A stretch of 64,000 bases of DNA. Origin: Acetitomaculum ruminis DSM 5522 (GTDB lineage Bacteria; Bacillota; Clostridia; Lachnospirales; Lachnospiraceae). Within the stretch, counting starts at the first letter, position 1, and every line of letters starts with the position of its first letter. Below, piece after piece: positions 8,735 through 17,428 of the stretch. Made by a program: the position numbers and the translations under genes. Below the pieces are notes generated by a model. That model was not told where the DNA came from. It searched no databases and was given only the letters and a program-made list of their open reading frames with translations. The stretch lies in NCBI RefSeq assembly GCF_900112085.1, contig NZ_FOJY01000015.1, forward strand, positions 16,526 through 80,525. Reading direction: 5' to 3'.

Positions 8735-9764
8735 AGAAATAATCAAAAGTGCTGAAGAAAATAAGGCTTCAGATATTCATTTATCAGTTGGAACTGTACC
8801 TAGATTCAGAATTCACGGACAGTTAAAAGTGGTTTCAGATCACATAATTACACCACAGGATACAAAAAACATGGTATTAAAGCTCTTACCACCAGTTTCA
8901 AGAAAAGCTCTTGAAAGACGAGGTGATGTGGACTTTGCTACCACAATTCCCCAAGTAGGTCGTATCAGGGTAAATGTATTTATGCAAAGAGGATGTTACT
9001 CTCTTGCCATAAGACTTTTCCCCACAAAACTGCCAACCCCAAAAGCGTTGGGAATACCGGATTCAGTAGAAGAAGCCCTCCATAAAAAAAGGGGAATGTT
9101 TTTAATAACTGGCCCTACAGGTTCAGGAAAATCAACCACTTTAGCAGCTCTTATAAATGTAATCAATCAGACAGAAAGTCTTCATGTGATAACTATAGAA
9201 GACCCCATAGAGTTTTTGTATCATCATAATAAGGCTTTAATCAACCAAAGGGAGATAGGAATAGACACCCCATCCTTTGCCATGGGAATAAAGGCCGCTA
9301 TGAGGGAAAATCCGGATGTTATTGTAATAAGTAACCTATATGACATAGAAAGCATAAATATGGCAATAGCGGCAGCAGATGCAGGTCATATGGTATTGTC
9401 CAGCCTTCCTACGGCAGGGGTAATAAATACCATAGAACATCTGGTGGATATTTTCCCTACCTATCAGCAGCAACAAATAAGGGTGCAGTTATCTAATGCC
9501 TTAAAAGCCGTGATTTCCCAGGAATTATTAAGGGAAGAGGATGAAAGTCTTAATCAGATAGCAGCTTTTGAAATATTATTCAATAATGCCGAAGTTGCAG
9601 AGGCTATCAGAGAGGATAAGCTGGCAGCTCTTGAGGACATAATGGAAAGAAACAAGAAAAACGGCATGCAAACCATGGATAACGCAATATATGACATGTA
9701 TCTTAAAAGATATATAACGAAAGAAACACTGGTTAAATATTCAAAAAAACCAATTCCAATCTGA
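8724..9764 (+). CDS. PilT-like secretion/retraction ATPase with altered catalytic motifs
   Basis: A 346-aa PilT-family hexameric ATPase; the ATG overlaps the trhP end by 11 nt, so translation is coupled. N-terminal PAS-like part (ASDIHLSVGTVPRFRI), Walker A GPTGSGKST near 130-138, Asp box TIEDPIEF. The usual Walker B GEMRD is SNLYD here (E to N), and the His box LHTT is LPTA (H to P). These are residues needed for hydrolysis and retraction in studied PilTs. No other type IV pilus gene is in the window. It may be a structural or weak ATPase, perhaps linked to competence since comM and dprA follow. Confidence 0.85.
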   Translation: MDIEEIIKSAEENKASDIHLSVGTVPRFRIHGQLKVVSDHIITPQDTKNMVLKLLPPVSRKALERRGDVDFATTIPQVGRIRVNVFMQRGCYSLAIRLFPTKLPTPKALGIPDSVEEALHKKRGMFLITGPTGSGKSTTLAALINVINQTESLHVITIEDPIEFLYHHNKALINQREIGIDTPSFAMGIKAAMRENPDVIVISNLYDIESINMAIAAADAGHMVLSSLPTAGVINTIEHLVDIFPTYQQQQIRVQLSNALKAVISQELLREEDESLNQIAAFEILFNNAEVAEAIREDKLAALEDIMERNKKNGMQTMDNAIYDMYLKRYITKETLVKYSKKPIPI

Positions 9765-9773
9765 AAACAGAGA

Positions 9774-9795
9774 ACACAAAGTGTTCCTTATTTTC
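9774..9795 (+). terminator. Weak hairpin downstream of PilT-like gene
   Basis: The inverted repeat GAACAC/GTGTTC with a short loop is followed by CTTATTTTC, just after the PilT stop. A plausible but weak intrinsic terminator. Confidence 0.4.
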
Positions 9796-9933
9796 ATGGA
9801 AAAACCCAAATTATTTGTGAAATTTAGCAAATAAACACAATAAATTATTGACTAATCTTAACAAAGGCATTTATAATAAGCCTTATTGGATAAATCCATC
9901 TTTAAATTTCCCTAAAATCCGGGAAATTCTTTA

Positions 9934-10001
9934 GTAAAGCGGACATTCGGAATCCGCTTCGCTACTTCCTCATGAACGCAGTGGCACTTTGTGCCACTGC
10001 G
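9934..10001 (-). repeat. Palindromic mobile repeat, short copy (68 bp)
   Basis: On the minus strand this unit runs from CGCAGTGGCAC to CCGCTTTAC. It has a perfect 14-bp hairpin (9974-9987 with 9991-10004, loop TTT; the last bases belong to the flank) and a second hairpin, AAGCGGA/TCCGCTT (9937-9943 with 9953-9959). Sixty-two of 63 bases match the long copy at 55626-55688 in inverted orientation. The flank on its left side is TTTTTTGAA, and the long copy has TTTTTGAA. Two subterminal palindromes, no target duplication and no coding capacity suggest a non-autonomous IS200/IS605-type element (PATE-like). Confidence 0.7.
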
Positions 10002-10070
10002 TTCAAAAAAGCAATTCGCTTGAAGATCCATTTTTAACTATTAATTATTTACAAAACATGAAAGGAGTGT

Positions 10071-11621
10071 TTGACTATTTTTACAATAGTAAAATCAGCA
10101 GTAATTGAAGGAATTGACAGTAAACTTGTTTCAGTGGAAACAGATGTAAGTAACGGTATTCCCTATTTTGAAATGGTAGGAGACCTGGCTCATAATGTAA
10201 AAGAGGCCAAGGAAAGGGTAAAAACAGCAATAAAAAATTCCGGGTTTCAGTTTCCACCAAAACATATAATAATAAATATTGCTCCGGCGGATATAAAAAA
10301 GAAGGGAACAGTATTTGAGCTTCCTATAGCTTTAGGAATACTGGCAGGACTTGGTTATGTAGATAATTCTGCTTTAAATGACAGACTTTTTGTGGGAGAA
10401 ATGAGTTTAGATGGGAAAATTAACCCGGTAAACGGAGTTTTAGCAATGGTATATGATGCCAGAAAGCAGGGAATCAAGGAAGTTATTCTTCCCAGAAAAA
10501 ACGCCTTTGAAGGGGCTGTTATTGAAGGAATAAAGATAATAGGAGTAGATGATTTAAGGCAGACTATAGATTATTTAAATGGAAAAATTCATATAAAAGA
10601 AGAAAACCTTGATATAGATAGTTATATAAAAAATAATGAGAAAATTGTGGAAGATTTTTCCCAAATCAATGGCCAGGAAAGCTTAAAAAGAGCCATAGAA
10701 GTGGCAGTGGCAGGCTTTCATAATATTTTAATGATAGGACCGCCGGGAGCAGGAAAAACCATGGCTGCAAAAAGAATACCTACCATTATGCCTCCCCTTT
10801 CCAAGGAGGAAATTCTTGAAATTTCTAAAATCTACAGCATCGCAGGAAGTCTACCTGATAATTCCCCATTAATAACTAAAAGACCCTTCAGACAACCTCA
10901 CCATACCGTAACAAAAAATGCTTTAACAGGAGGAGGCAGAAGACCCATTCCGGGAGAAATCAGCCTTGCTCATAAGGGAGTATTGTTTTTAGATGAAATT
11001 CCTGAGTTTAACAGGGATACATTAGATATTTTAAGACAGCCATTAGAAGAAAAGAGAATAGTAATCAACAGGGTATACAGTAGTTGTATTTATCCGGCGG
11101 ATTTTATGATGGTGGCAGCCGCAAATCCTTGTAAGTGTGGTAATTTTCCAGATATGGATAAATGTACCTGTACAAGAAAAGAAATTTTAAATTACTTAAA
11201 AAGTATCAGTGGGCCCCTTTTAGACAGGATAGATATATGTGTAGAAGCATCAAAAGTAAGCTATGATGAAATTTTTAATCTAAAGGAAAATGAAAGTTCC
11301 AAAATTATTTGCGAAAGAGTAATGAAGGCCTTGGATATCCAAAAAGAAAGGTTAAAAGCCTGTGGTAAAAAATACAATTCTTCTTTAAATGCCGGTGAAA
11401 TAAAGGAATTTTGCCGACTGGGAGAAGAGGAAATGAACTACATGAAAAAAGTATTTGAAACTTTGGAATTAAGCGTTCGTTCCTATCATAAAATATTAAA
11501 AACAGCAAGAACCATAGCTGACCTTGATGAAAGTAAAGACATAAAAAAGATACACTTAAGCGAGGCTGTCTGTTACAGAAGTATTGATAAAAAATACTGG
11601 AAAAGTCAGTGGGGAATGTAA
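10071..11621 (+). CDS. comM: ComM/YifB family AAA ATPase (Mg chelatase-like)
   Basis: A 516-aa protein with the N-terminal ChlI-like/Lon-protease-like fold (AVIEGIDSKLVSVETDVSNG), AAA Walker A GPPGAGKT near 223-230, Walker B VLFLDEIPEF near 305-314, and a C-terminal Mg-chelatase domain with the CKCGN cysteine cluster. ComM is a hexameric helicase that extends strand exchange during natural transformation in Vibrio and Haemophilus. The start is TTG at 10071, with AAAGGAG at 10061-10067. Its stop touches the dprA start, giving a comM-dprA unit. Confidence 0.92.
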   Translation: MTIFTIVKSAVIEGIDSKLVSVETDVSNGIPYFEMVGDLAHNVKEAKERVKTAIKNSGFQFPPKHIIINIAPADIKKKGTVFELPIALGILAGLGYVDNSALNDRLFVGEMSLDGKINPVNGVLAMVYDARKQGIKEVILPRKNAFEGAVIEGIKIIGVDDLRQTIDYLNGKIHIKEENLDIDSYIKNNEKIVEDFSQINGQESLKRAIEVAVAGFHNILMIGPPGAGKTMAAKRIPTIMPPLSKEEILEISKIYSIAGSLPDNSPLITKRPFRQPHHTVTKNALTGGGRRPIPGEISLAHKGVLFLDEIPEFNRDTLDILRQPLEEKRIVINRVYSSCIYPADFMMVAAANPCKCGNFPDMDKCTCTRKEILNYLKSISGPLLDRIDICVEASKVSYDEIFNLKENESSKIICERVMKALDIQKERLKACGKKYNSSLNAGEIKEFCRLGEEEMNYMKKVFETLELSVRSYHKILKTARTIADLDESKDIKKIHLSEAVCYRSIDKKYWKSQWGM

Positions 11622-12755
11622 ATGGAAAAAGAAAATAAATACAGATACTGGCTGGCTACAATTGAAGGCCTTGGGACAAAAAGATATGACACCCTGATAA
11701 AAAAATTCGGAAGCGAAGAAGAAATATATAAGGCTAAAAAAGAAGAATTAATGGAAGTAAAGGGAATTGGAGAAAAATTATCAACAATAATAATAAAAGA
11801 CAAAGAAGAAAGAAATCTTGAAAAAGAAATCTCTTATATAGAAGAAAAAAACATAAAGGTGTATTTTAAAGATAAAGAAGGATACCCCCAAAGGCTTTCA
11901 GGTTTGGAAAACATGCCGAAAATTTTGTTTGTAAGGGGAGAACTTCCAAAAGAAAAAATCCCTTCTGTGGCAATAGTAGGTGCAAGAATGTGCTCTCCTT
12001 ATGGAAAAACCATGGCAAATCAATGTGGAAGGATATTTGCCCATTATGGTATAAATGTCATAAGCGGCATGGCGATGGGAATTGATGGCAGTGCTCATCT
12101 AGGGGCTTTAAATAAAGGAGGAAAATCCTTTGGGATATTAGGCTGTGGAGTTGATGTTTGTTATCCTAGAGAAAACTTTAATCTTTATAGAAAAATGTGT
12201 ACGGGACAGGGAGGAATAATAAGCAGCTTCCTCCCTAAAAGCCAGCCTAAAGCCTGTAATTTTCCCATTAGAAATGCTTATATAAGCGGCCTTTGTGACC
12301 TTCTTATAGTAGTTGAAGCAAAGAAAAAAAGCGGTTCACTTATAACAGCAGAATTTGCAATCGCCCAAGGTAAAGATATATATGCATTTCCCGGCAGGAT
12401 AACCGATAACTTAAGTGGTGGATGTAATAAACTTATAGAAGATGGTGCAGGCATTATTACAGGAGAAGAAGATATTGAAGAACTGGCAAAACATTTGCTG
12501 GAACTAAAAAAAATAAAACTTGGAGGAGATATCAGTTCACTTATCAAATTGACAGATAAAAAAGCATTAAATGAAGTAAAGCTTGAAAAAAAAGAATTGT
12601 TGGTGTATAGTTGTTTAAGTTTACAGCCTAAATATTTAGAAGAAATATTTAGAGAGGTCGATTTGAGAAATAGTGAGATAATAAGTATATTAATGGATTT
12701 AATTATAGAAGGACTGGTCTGGGAACCGGTAAAAAACTATTATGCCTGTTATTAG
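11622..12755 (+). CDS. dprA: DNA-processing protein DprA
   Basis: Binds incoming single-stranded DNA and loads RecA in transformation. At 377 aa it has an N-terminal SAM/HhH-like region (KGIGEKLSTIII), the Rossmann core with VAIVGAR near 116-122 and SGMAMGIDGSAH near 147-158, then KSGSLITAEFA, YAFPGRI and a C-terminal winged-helix segment. It starts directly at the end of comM. The position just before topA is conserved in Firmicutes, where the gene is called smf. Confidence 0.93.
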   Translation: MEKENKYRYWLATIEGLGTKRYDTLIKKFGSEEEIYKAKKEELMEVKGIGEKLSTIIIKDKEERNLEKEISYIEEKNIKVYFKDKEGYPQRLSGLENMPKILFVRGELPKEKIPSVAIVGARMCSPYGKTMANQCGRIFAHYGINVISGMAMGIDGSAHLGALNKGGKSFGILGCGVDVCYPRENFNLYRKMCTGQGGIISSFLPKSQPKACNFPIRNAYISGLCDLLIVVEAKKKSGSLITAEFAIAQGKDIYAFPGRITDNLSGGCNKLIEDGAGIITGEEDIEELAKHLLELKKIKLGGDISSLIKLTDKKALNEVKLEKKELLVYSCLSLQPKYLEEIFREVDLRNSEIISILMDLIIEGLVWEPVKNYYACY

Positions 12756-12790
12756 ATAATTGATTTCAGGCAAAAATTGGAGGAATAATA

Positions 12791-14872
12791 ATGGCTAAAT
12801 ATTTAGTTATTGTGGAATCCCCGGCTAAAGTAAAAACTATTAAGAAGTTTTTGGGGAAAAATTATGAAGTTGAGGCTTCAAACGGACATGTGAGAGATTT
12901 GCCTAAAAGTCGTATGGGGATAGACATAGAAAATGATTATGAGCCTAAATATATAACTATCAGAGGAAAGGGAGATATACTTGCAAAGCTTAGACGCCAG
13001 GCCAAAAAGGCAGATAAAGTCTACCTTGCAACTGACCCCGACCGTGAAGGAGAGGCGATTTCCTGGCATTTAAACGCAGCCTTGAATCTTGAAGAAAAAA
13101 AGGCTTCACGAATTACATTTAATGAAATTACAAAAAATGCAGTTAAAGAATCTCTTAAACACTCAAGAGATATAGATATGAATCTTGTAGATGCCCAACA
13201 GGCAAGAAGAATTTTAGACAGAATGGTGGGATATCGTATAAGTCCTCTTTTATGGAGTAAGGTAAAAAGAGGTCTTAGTGCAGGAAGAGTTCAATCAGTA
13301 GCATTAAGAATAATCTGTGACAGAGAGGAAGAAATAAATGCATTTATTCCAAAAGAATATTGGACTTTAGAGACAAATTTAAAAATACCTGGTGAAAAAA
13401 AGCCCTTAAATGCCAAATTTTACGGAACAAAAGAAAAAAAGCTGGAAATTGAATCAAAAGAAGAAATGGACAGGATTCTTTCAGACTTAGAGGGTAAAGA
13501 ATACAAAATATCTGAAATAAAAAAGGGAGAAAGAAGTAAAAAACCTCCACTTCCTTTTACCACCTCAACTCTTCAGCAGGAAGCCTCTAAAGCTTTGAAT
13601 TTTTCAACTTCAAAGACCATGCGTTTAGCTCAACAGTTATATGAAGGTGTTGAAATAAAAGGAAGCGGAACGGTAGCTCTTATAACATATCTTAGAACAG
13701 ATTCCGTAAGAGTATCAGAGGATGCCGCAAAAGCTTCCGAAGAATATATAATGCATAATTATGGCGAACAATATGTTGCAAAAAACATAGATGTTTCAGC
13801 AAAAAAAGGCAGTAATGTTCAGGATGCCCATGAAGCAATAAGACCTACAGATGTTTCCAGAAATCCTGTTATCGTAAAGGATTCACTGCCTAGAGATTTA
13901 TTTAGATTATATCAGCTGATATGGCAGCGTTTTATGGCAAGTCGTATGACAGCTGCAAAATATGAAACTACATCAGTAAAAATCACCGCAGGAGATTATT
14001 TATTTACTGTTGCAGCTTCAAAGATAACTTTTGATGGATTTATGTCCGTTTATACCGATTCCGATACCAAAAAACCGGAGTCAAATGTACTTTTAAGGAG
14101 TCTTTCAAAGGACACAAAACTGGAATTTGATGAACACTTAACAGAACAGCATTTTACCAAACCGCCAGCTCACTTTACAGAAGCCTCTCTGGTAAAAGCC
14201 CTTGAGGAACTGGGGATTGGAAGACCGAGTACATATGCACCGACCATTACCACTATTATAGCCCGTCGCTATGTAGCTAAGGAAAATAAAAACCTCTATA
14301 GCACAGAGCTTGGAGAAGTGGTTAATGATATAATGAAAAAAGAATTTGCCAGCATTGTAGATGAAAACTTTACAGCAAATGTAGAAATGCTTCTTGATAT
14401 GGTGGCTGAGGGAAAAGTTAACTGGAAAACTGTTATAAGAAACTTCTATCCGGATTTGGATGAAGCGGTAAATAAGGCAGAAGCAGAGCTTGAGAAAATA
14501 GAAATAAAAGATGAAGTAAGTGATGTTATCTGTGAAAATTGTGGAAGAAACATGGTTATCAAGTATGGTCCTCACGGCAAATTTCTGGCTTGCCCGGGAT
14601 TTCCTGACTGTAGAAATACAAAACCATACTATGAAAAGACGGGAGTTCCTTGTCCAAAATGCGCAGCAGAAATTGTAATAAAAAAGACCAAAAAAGGCCG
14701 TAAATTTTATGCTTGTGAAAAAGGACCGGACTGCGATTTCATGTCCTGGCAAAAACCATCCAAAGAAAAATGTCCGAATTGTGGCGGAGCCATGGTTGAA
14801 AAAGGTTCCAAGCTGGCATGCCTGGATGAAAAATGTGGATTTGTCAGAGAAAATACCGACAAACAAGAGTAA
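12791..14872 (+). CDS. topA: DNA topoisomerase I
   Basis: Type IA topoisomerase that relaxes negative supercoils. At 693 aa: TOPRIM domain with LVIVESPAK (residues 4-12) and TDPDREGEAIS near 81, catalytic tyrosine in ITYLRTDS near residue 300, then DAHEAIRPT and GRPSTYAPT. The C-terminus has three four-cysteine zinc modules (CENCGRNM, CPKCAAE and CPNCGGAM starts, from about residue 580). GGAGG is 7 nt before the ATG. Confidence 0.97.
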   Translation: MAKYLVIVESPAKVKTIKKFLGKNYEVEASNGHVRDLPKSRMGIDIENDYEPKYITIRGKGDILAKLRRQAKKADKVYLATDPDREGEAISWHLNAALNLEEKKASRITFNEITKNAVKESLKHSRDIDMNLVDAQQARRILDRMVGYRISPLLWSKVKRGLSAGRVQSVALRIICDREEEINAFIPKEYWTLETNLKIPGEKKPLNAKFYGTKEKKLEIESKEEMDRILSDLEGKEYKISEIKKGERSKKPPLPFTTSTLQQEASKALNFSTSKTMRLAQQLYEGVEIKGSGTVALITYLRTDSVRVSEDAAKASEEYIMHNYGEQYVAKNIDVSAKKGSNVQDAHEAIRPTDVSRNPVIVKDSLPRDLFRLYQLIWQRFMASRMTAAKYETTSVKITAGDYLFTVAASKITFDGFMSVYTDSDTKKPESNVLLRSLSKDTKLEFDEHLTEQHFTKPPAHFTEASLVKALEELGIGRPSTYAPTITTIIARRYVAKENKNLYSTELGEVVNDIMKKEFASIVDENFTANVEMLLDMVAEGKVNWKTVIRNFYPDLDEAVNKAEAELEKIEIKDEVSDVICENCGRNMVIKYGPHGKFLACPGFPDCRNTKPYYEKTGVPCPKCAAEIVIKKTKKGRKFYACEKGPDCDFMSWQKPSKEKCPNCGGAMVEKGSKLACLDEKCGFVRENTDKQE

Positions 14873-15023
14873 TTGTATAAAAAGATATAATTTTGAAAAA
14901 TAATATCAGAATATTATAAAATGTTTATACAATTTAGAAAAAATGCCTTGTTTCCATCATATTTTTGTGCTAGTATGATACTGTTTATAAGAAAATATAT
15001 TGAAAGAAAGGGGCTAACCTGAA

Positions 15024-15818
15024 ATGAACGCAAATATTCAGCTATTGGATAAAACCAGGAAGATTAATAATTTATTACACAACAGTAACACTTCAAAAGT
15101 TGTATTTAATGACATTTGTGCTGTATTAGCTGATATTCTTGAGTCAAATATTCTCGTTATCAGCAAAAAGGGTAAGGTATTAGGAGTTAGCGTCAGAGAA
15201 GACATTGAAGAAATTGAAGAACTAATTCAGTATCAGGTAGGCGGATTTATTGATCAGCTTTTAAATGAAAGATTGTTAGGAGTTCTTTCTACTAAAGAAA
15301 ATGTTAATCTTGAAACATTGGGATTTGATGGCGATAGTATAATGAAAGCCAAAGCCACAGTTGTTCCTATTTATATTGCAGGTGAAAGACTGGGAACCTT
15401 ATTTGTATACAAAAATGATTCACAATATGAAATTGAAGATATTATAGTATGTGAATACGGTACTACTGTTGTAGGTCTTGAAATGATGAGATCAGTAAAT
15501 GAGGAATTTGCAGAAGAATCCAGAAAAGTTCAAATTGTTAAATCAGCTATCTCAACATTATCTTATTCAGAAATTGAAGCAATTATTCATATTTTTGATG
15601 AAATGGATGGAAGAGAGGGAATACTGGTAGCCAGCAAGATTGCAGACAGAGTCGGAATTACTCGCTCGGTTATTGTTAATGCACTTAGAAAATTTGAAAG
15701 TGCAGGCGTCATTGAATCAAGATCTTCAGGTATGAAGGGTACTTACATTAAAGTCTTAAATGATGTTGTTTTTGACGAATTGAATAAAATTAAAGAAGAG
15801 AATGAAAAGACTAAATAA
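15024..15818 (+). CDS. codY: GTP- and branched-chain-amino-acid-sensing repressor CodY
   Basis: Global nutritional regulator of low-GC Gram-positives, 264 aa. The N-terminal GAF ligand domain starts NANIQLLDKTRKIN, and the C-terminal winged helix-turn-helix has ASKIADRVGITRSVIVN near residues 203-219, the highly conserved DNA-recognition segment. GAAAGG precedes the ATG. It lies directly upstream of the fla/che operon, as in B. subtilis, where CodY represses that operon; the same is likely here but rests on position only. Confidence 0.97.
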   Translation: MNANIQLLDKTRKINNLLHNSNTSKVVFNDICAVLADILESNILVISKKGKVLGVSVREDIEEIEELIQYQVGGFIDQLLNERLLGVLSTKENVNLETLGFDGDSIMKAKATVVPIYIAGERLGTLFVYKNDSQYEIEDIIVCEYGTTVVGLEMMRSVNEEFAEESRKVQIVKSAISTLSYSEIEAIIHIFDEMDGREGILVASKIADRVGITRSVIVNALRKFESAGVIESRSSGMKGTYIKVLNDVVFDELNKIKEENEKTK

Positions 15819-15939
15819 ATAGATTTAATTATTTGTTAAATACTTAATATATTTATAAATTTGCCGATTATCTATGTAGAAATACATCCTTATACAAAAG
15901 AACGTAGATGTGCATAGATTTTTGGATTATGGGTTTAAG

Positions 15940-15984
15940 TCAAAGGAACCGCGTTTACGTTGTGTTCCTTTGATTTTGTTTTGT
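15940..15984 (+). terminator. Intrinsic terminator of codY transcript
   Basis: A 10-bp stem, TCAAAGGAAC (15940-15949) with GTTCCTTTGA (15964-15973), followed by TTTTGTTTT. It separates codY from the flagellar operon. Confidence 0.85.
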
Positions 15985-16028
15985 ATTGTTTTATTAAAAT
16001 TGTGCGTATTTTGATGTATATTGTGAAT

Positions 16029-16060
16029 TTGACTTGATAATGTTCATTAAATATTTAATA
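16029..16060 (+). promoter_or_regulatory. Candidate promoter of the fla/che operon
   Basis: TTGACT at 16029-16034, then an AT-rich stretch with TATTTA at 17-nt spacing (16052-16057) or TTTAAT (16055-16060). The -35 is good and the -10 poor. It lies between the codY terminator and flgB, so an operon promoter is expected here; no clear sigma-28 box was seen. Confidence 0.4.
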
Positions 16061-16115
16061 ATTGTATATATTATCTTGTATTTAATTTATAGGAAATTAA
16101 TTAAGGAGGGATATC

Positions 16116-16505
16116 TTGATAAGTTCTGATGCTTTTGATTATATAAATGTATTGAATAAAGCAGCTGATGCAAGTTGGCTTAGACAGGAATGTATAAGCA
16201 ATAATATTGCCAATGATGATACGCCGGAGTATAAAAGACAGGATGTTGATTTTGAAGGTGTATTATCAAGGGAATTAAGACATATACAATATGATTCTCT
16301 AGATAAAAAGGTTTCAAATCTTAAGCTTTCAAGATTAGATGTTGGAACATATATAGATTCCGCAAACTATTCTTACAGAATTGATAAGAATAATGTGGAT
16401 ATTGATACTGAAAATGTAGAACTTGCTTCTAATACCATCAGGTATCAAGGTCTTACTGACAGTATTACCCAGGAGTTTTCCAGACTCAAATCCGTTATGA
16501 AATAA
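16116..16505 (+). CDS. flgB: Flagellar basal-body rod protein FlgB
   Basis: Proximal rod subunit, 129 aa, first gene of the operon. The start is TTG at 16116, set by AAGGAGG at 16103-16109. It has the rod N-terminal motif SNNIANDDTPEYKRQDVDFE and a C-terminal helix typical of rod/hook proteins. It is exported by the flagellar type III system, so no signal peptide is expected or seen. Confidence 0.95.
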   Translation: MISSDAFDYINVLNKAADASWLRQECISNNIANDDTPEYKRQDVDFEGVLSRELRHIQYDSLDKKVSNLKLSRLDVGTYIDSANYSYRIDKNNVDIDTENVELASNTIRYQGLTDSITQEFSRLKSVMK

Positions 16506-16520
16506 AAGGAGGATTAATCT

Positions 16521-16970
16521 ATGGCAATGTTTCAGGCTTTTAATATAAGCGCAACAGGAATGACGGCTCAGCGATTTCGTACAGATATTATTGCTGAAAA
16601 TGTAGCCAATGCCACCACAACAAGAACTGCAGAAGGTGGTCCTTATACCAGAAAGATTGTAACTTTTCAGGAAAAAGATTTGACAATTTTTTCAGGAGTT
16701 CTAGATTCAGAATTAAAAAAGAGGTCAGCAGTAGGAAACGGAGTTAAAGTTTCAAAAGTTACTGAAGACAGGGAGACGGAGTATATAATGGAATATGATC
16801 CGTCACATCCTGATGCGGATGAAAATGGATATGTTACATATCCTAATGTGAATATAGTCACTGAGATGACAAATCTTATCGATGCCAGTCGTTCTTACGA
16901 GGCAAATGTAACAGCTTTAAATGCTGCCAAATCTATCGCTCAAAGTGGAATTCAGATCGATCAGGCATAA
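16521..16970 (+). CDS. flgC: Flagellar basal-body rod protein FlgC
   Basis: Proximal rod subunit, 149 aa. N-terminal FNISATGMTAQRFRTDIIAE followed by NVANATTTRT, and C-terminal NIVTEMTNLIDASRSYEANV are family signatures. It lies 15 bp after flgB behind an AAAGGAGG site. Confidence 0.96.
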   Translation: MAMFQAFNISATGMTAQRFRTDIIAENVANATTTRTAEGGPYTRKIVTFQEKDLTIFSGVLDSELKKRSAVGNGVKVSKVTEDRETEYIMEYDPSHPDADENGYVTYPNVNIVTEMTNLIDASRSYEANVTALNAAKSIAQSGIQIDQA

Positions 16971-17032
16971 TAATATCCACTTTTCAAAAAAAATTGATAT
17001 ACATATTGAATATAAAATAGGGAGGCAATCAT

Positions 17033-17350
17033 ATGGATTCAATTGCAGCAATTAAAAGTATATCTTCTGATGTAATCAGACAGGCAATAGATAGTAATGA
17101 GAAATTAAATAATGTTCAAACAGGAAGTTTTGACAGTATTTATTCTTCAATGATTCAGAATATAAATGAAACCAGCGATCTTCAAAACAATTTAGAGACC
17201 GAGGAAATAAAATTTGCACTGGGTCTTGCAGATAATACCAATGACTTAACAGTTGCCCAGCAAAAGGCTAGTACGGCATTAAATTATACCGTAGCAGTAA
17301 GAGACAGGTTATTAGATGCCTACAAGGAAATAATGAACATTACTATTTAG
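17033..17350 (+). CDS. fliE: Flagellar hook-basal body adaptor FliE
   Basis: A small helical protein (105 aa) that joins the MS ring to the rod. The C-terminal half VAQQKASTALNYTVAVRDRL with YKEIMNITI is the conserved FliE core. GGGAGG precedes the ATG. Position between flgC and fliF is standard. Confidence 0.94.
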   Translation: MDSIAAIKSISSDVIRQAIDSNEKLNNVQTGSFDSIYSSMIQNINETSDLQNNLETEEIKFALGLADNTNDLTVAQQKASTALNYTVAVRDRLLDAYKEIMNITI

Positions 17351-17428
17351 TCTGAAGGATTTGTTTGAAAGAAGTAGAAAAGCGGATTTTGAATGTCTGC
17401 TTTACTTTATGAAATTCAAGGAGAAGTT

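Noticed and set aside
14138..14866. A 242-codon open frame on the minus strand
   Set aside because: It is fully antisense to the topA C-terminus, has no family resemblance, and reflects codon bias of the real gene.
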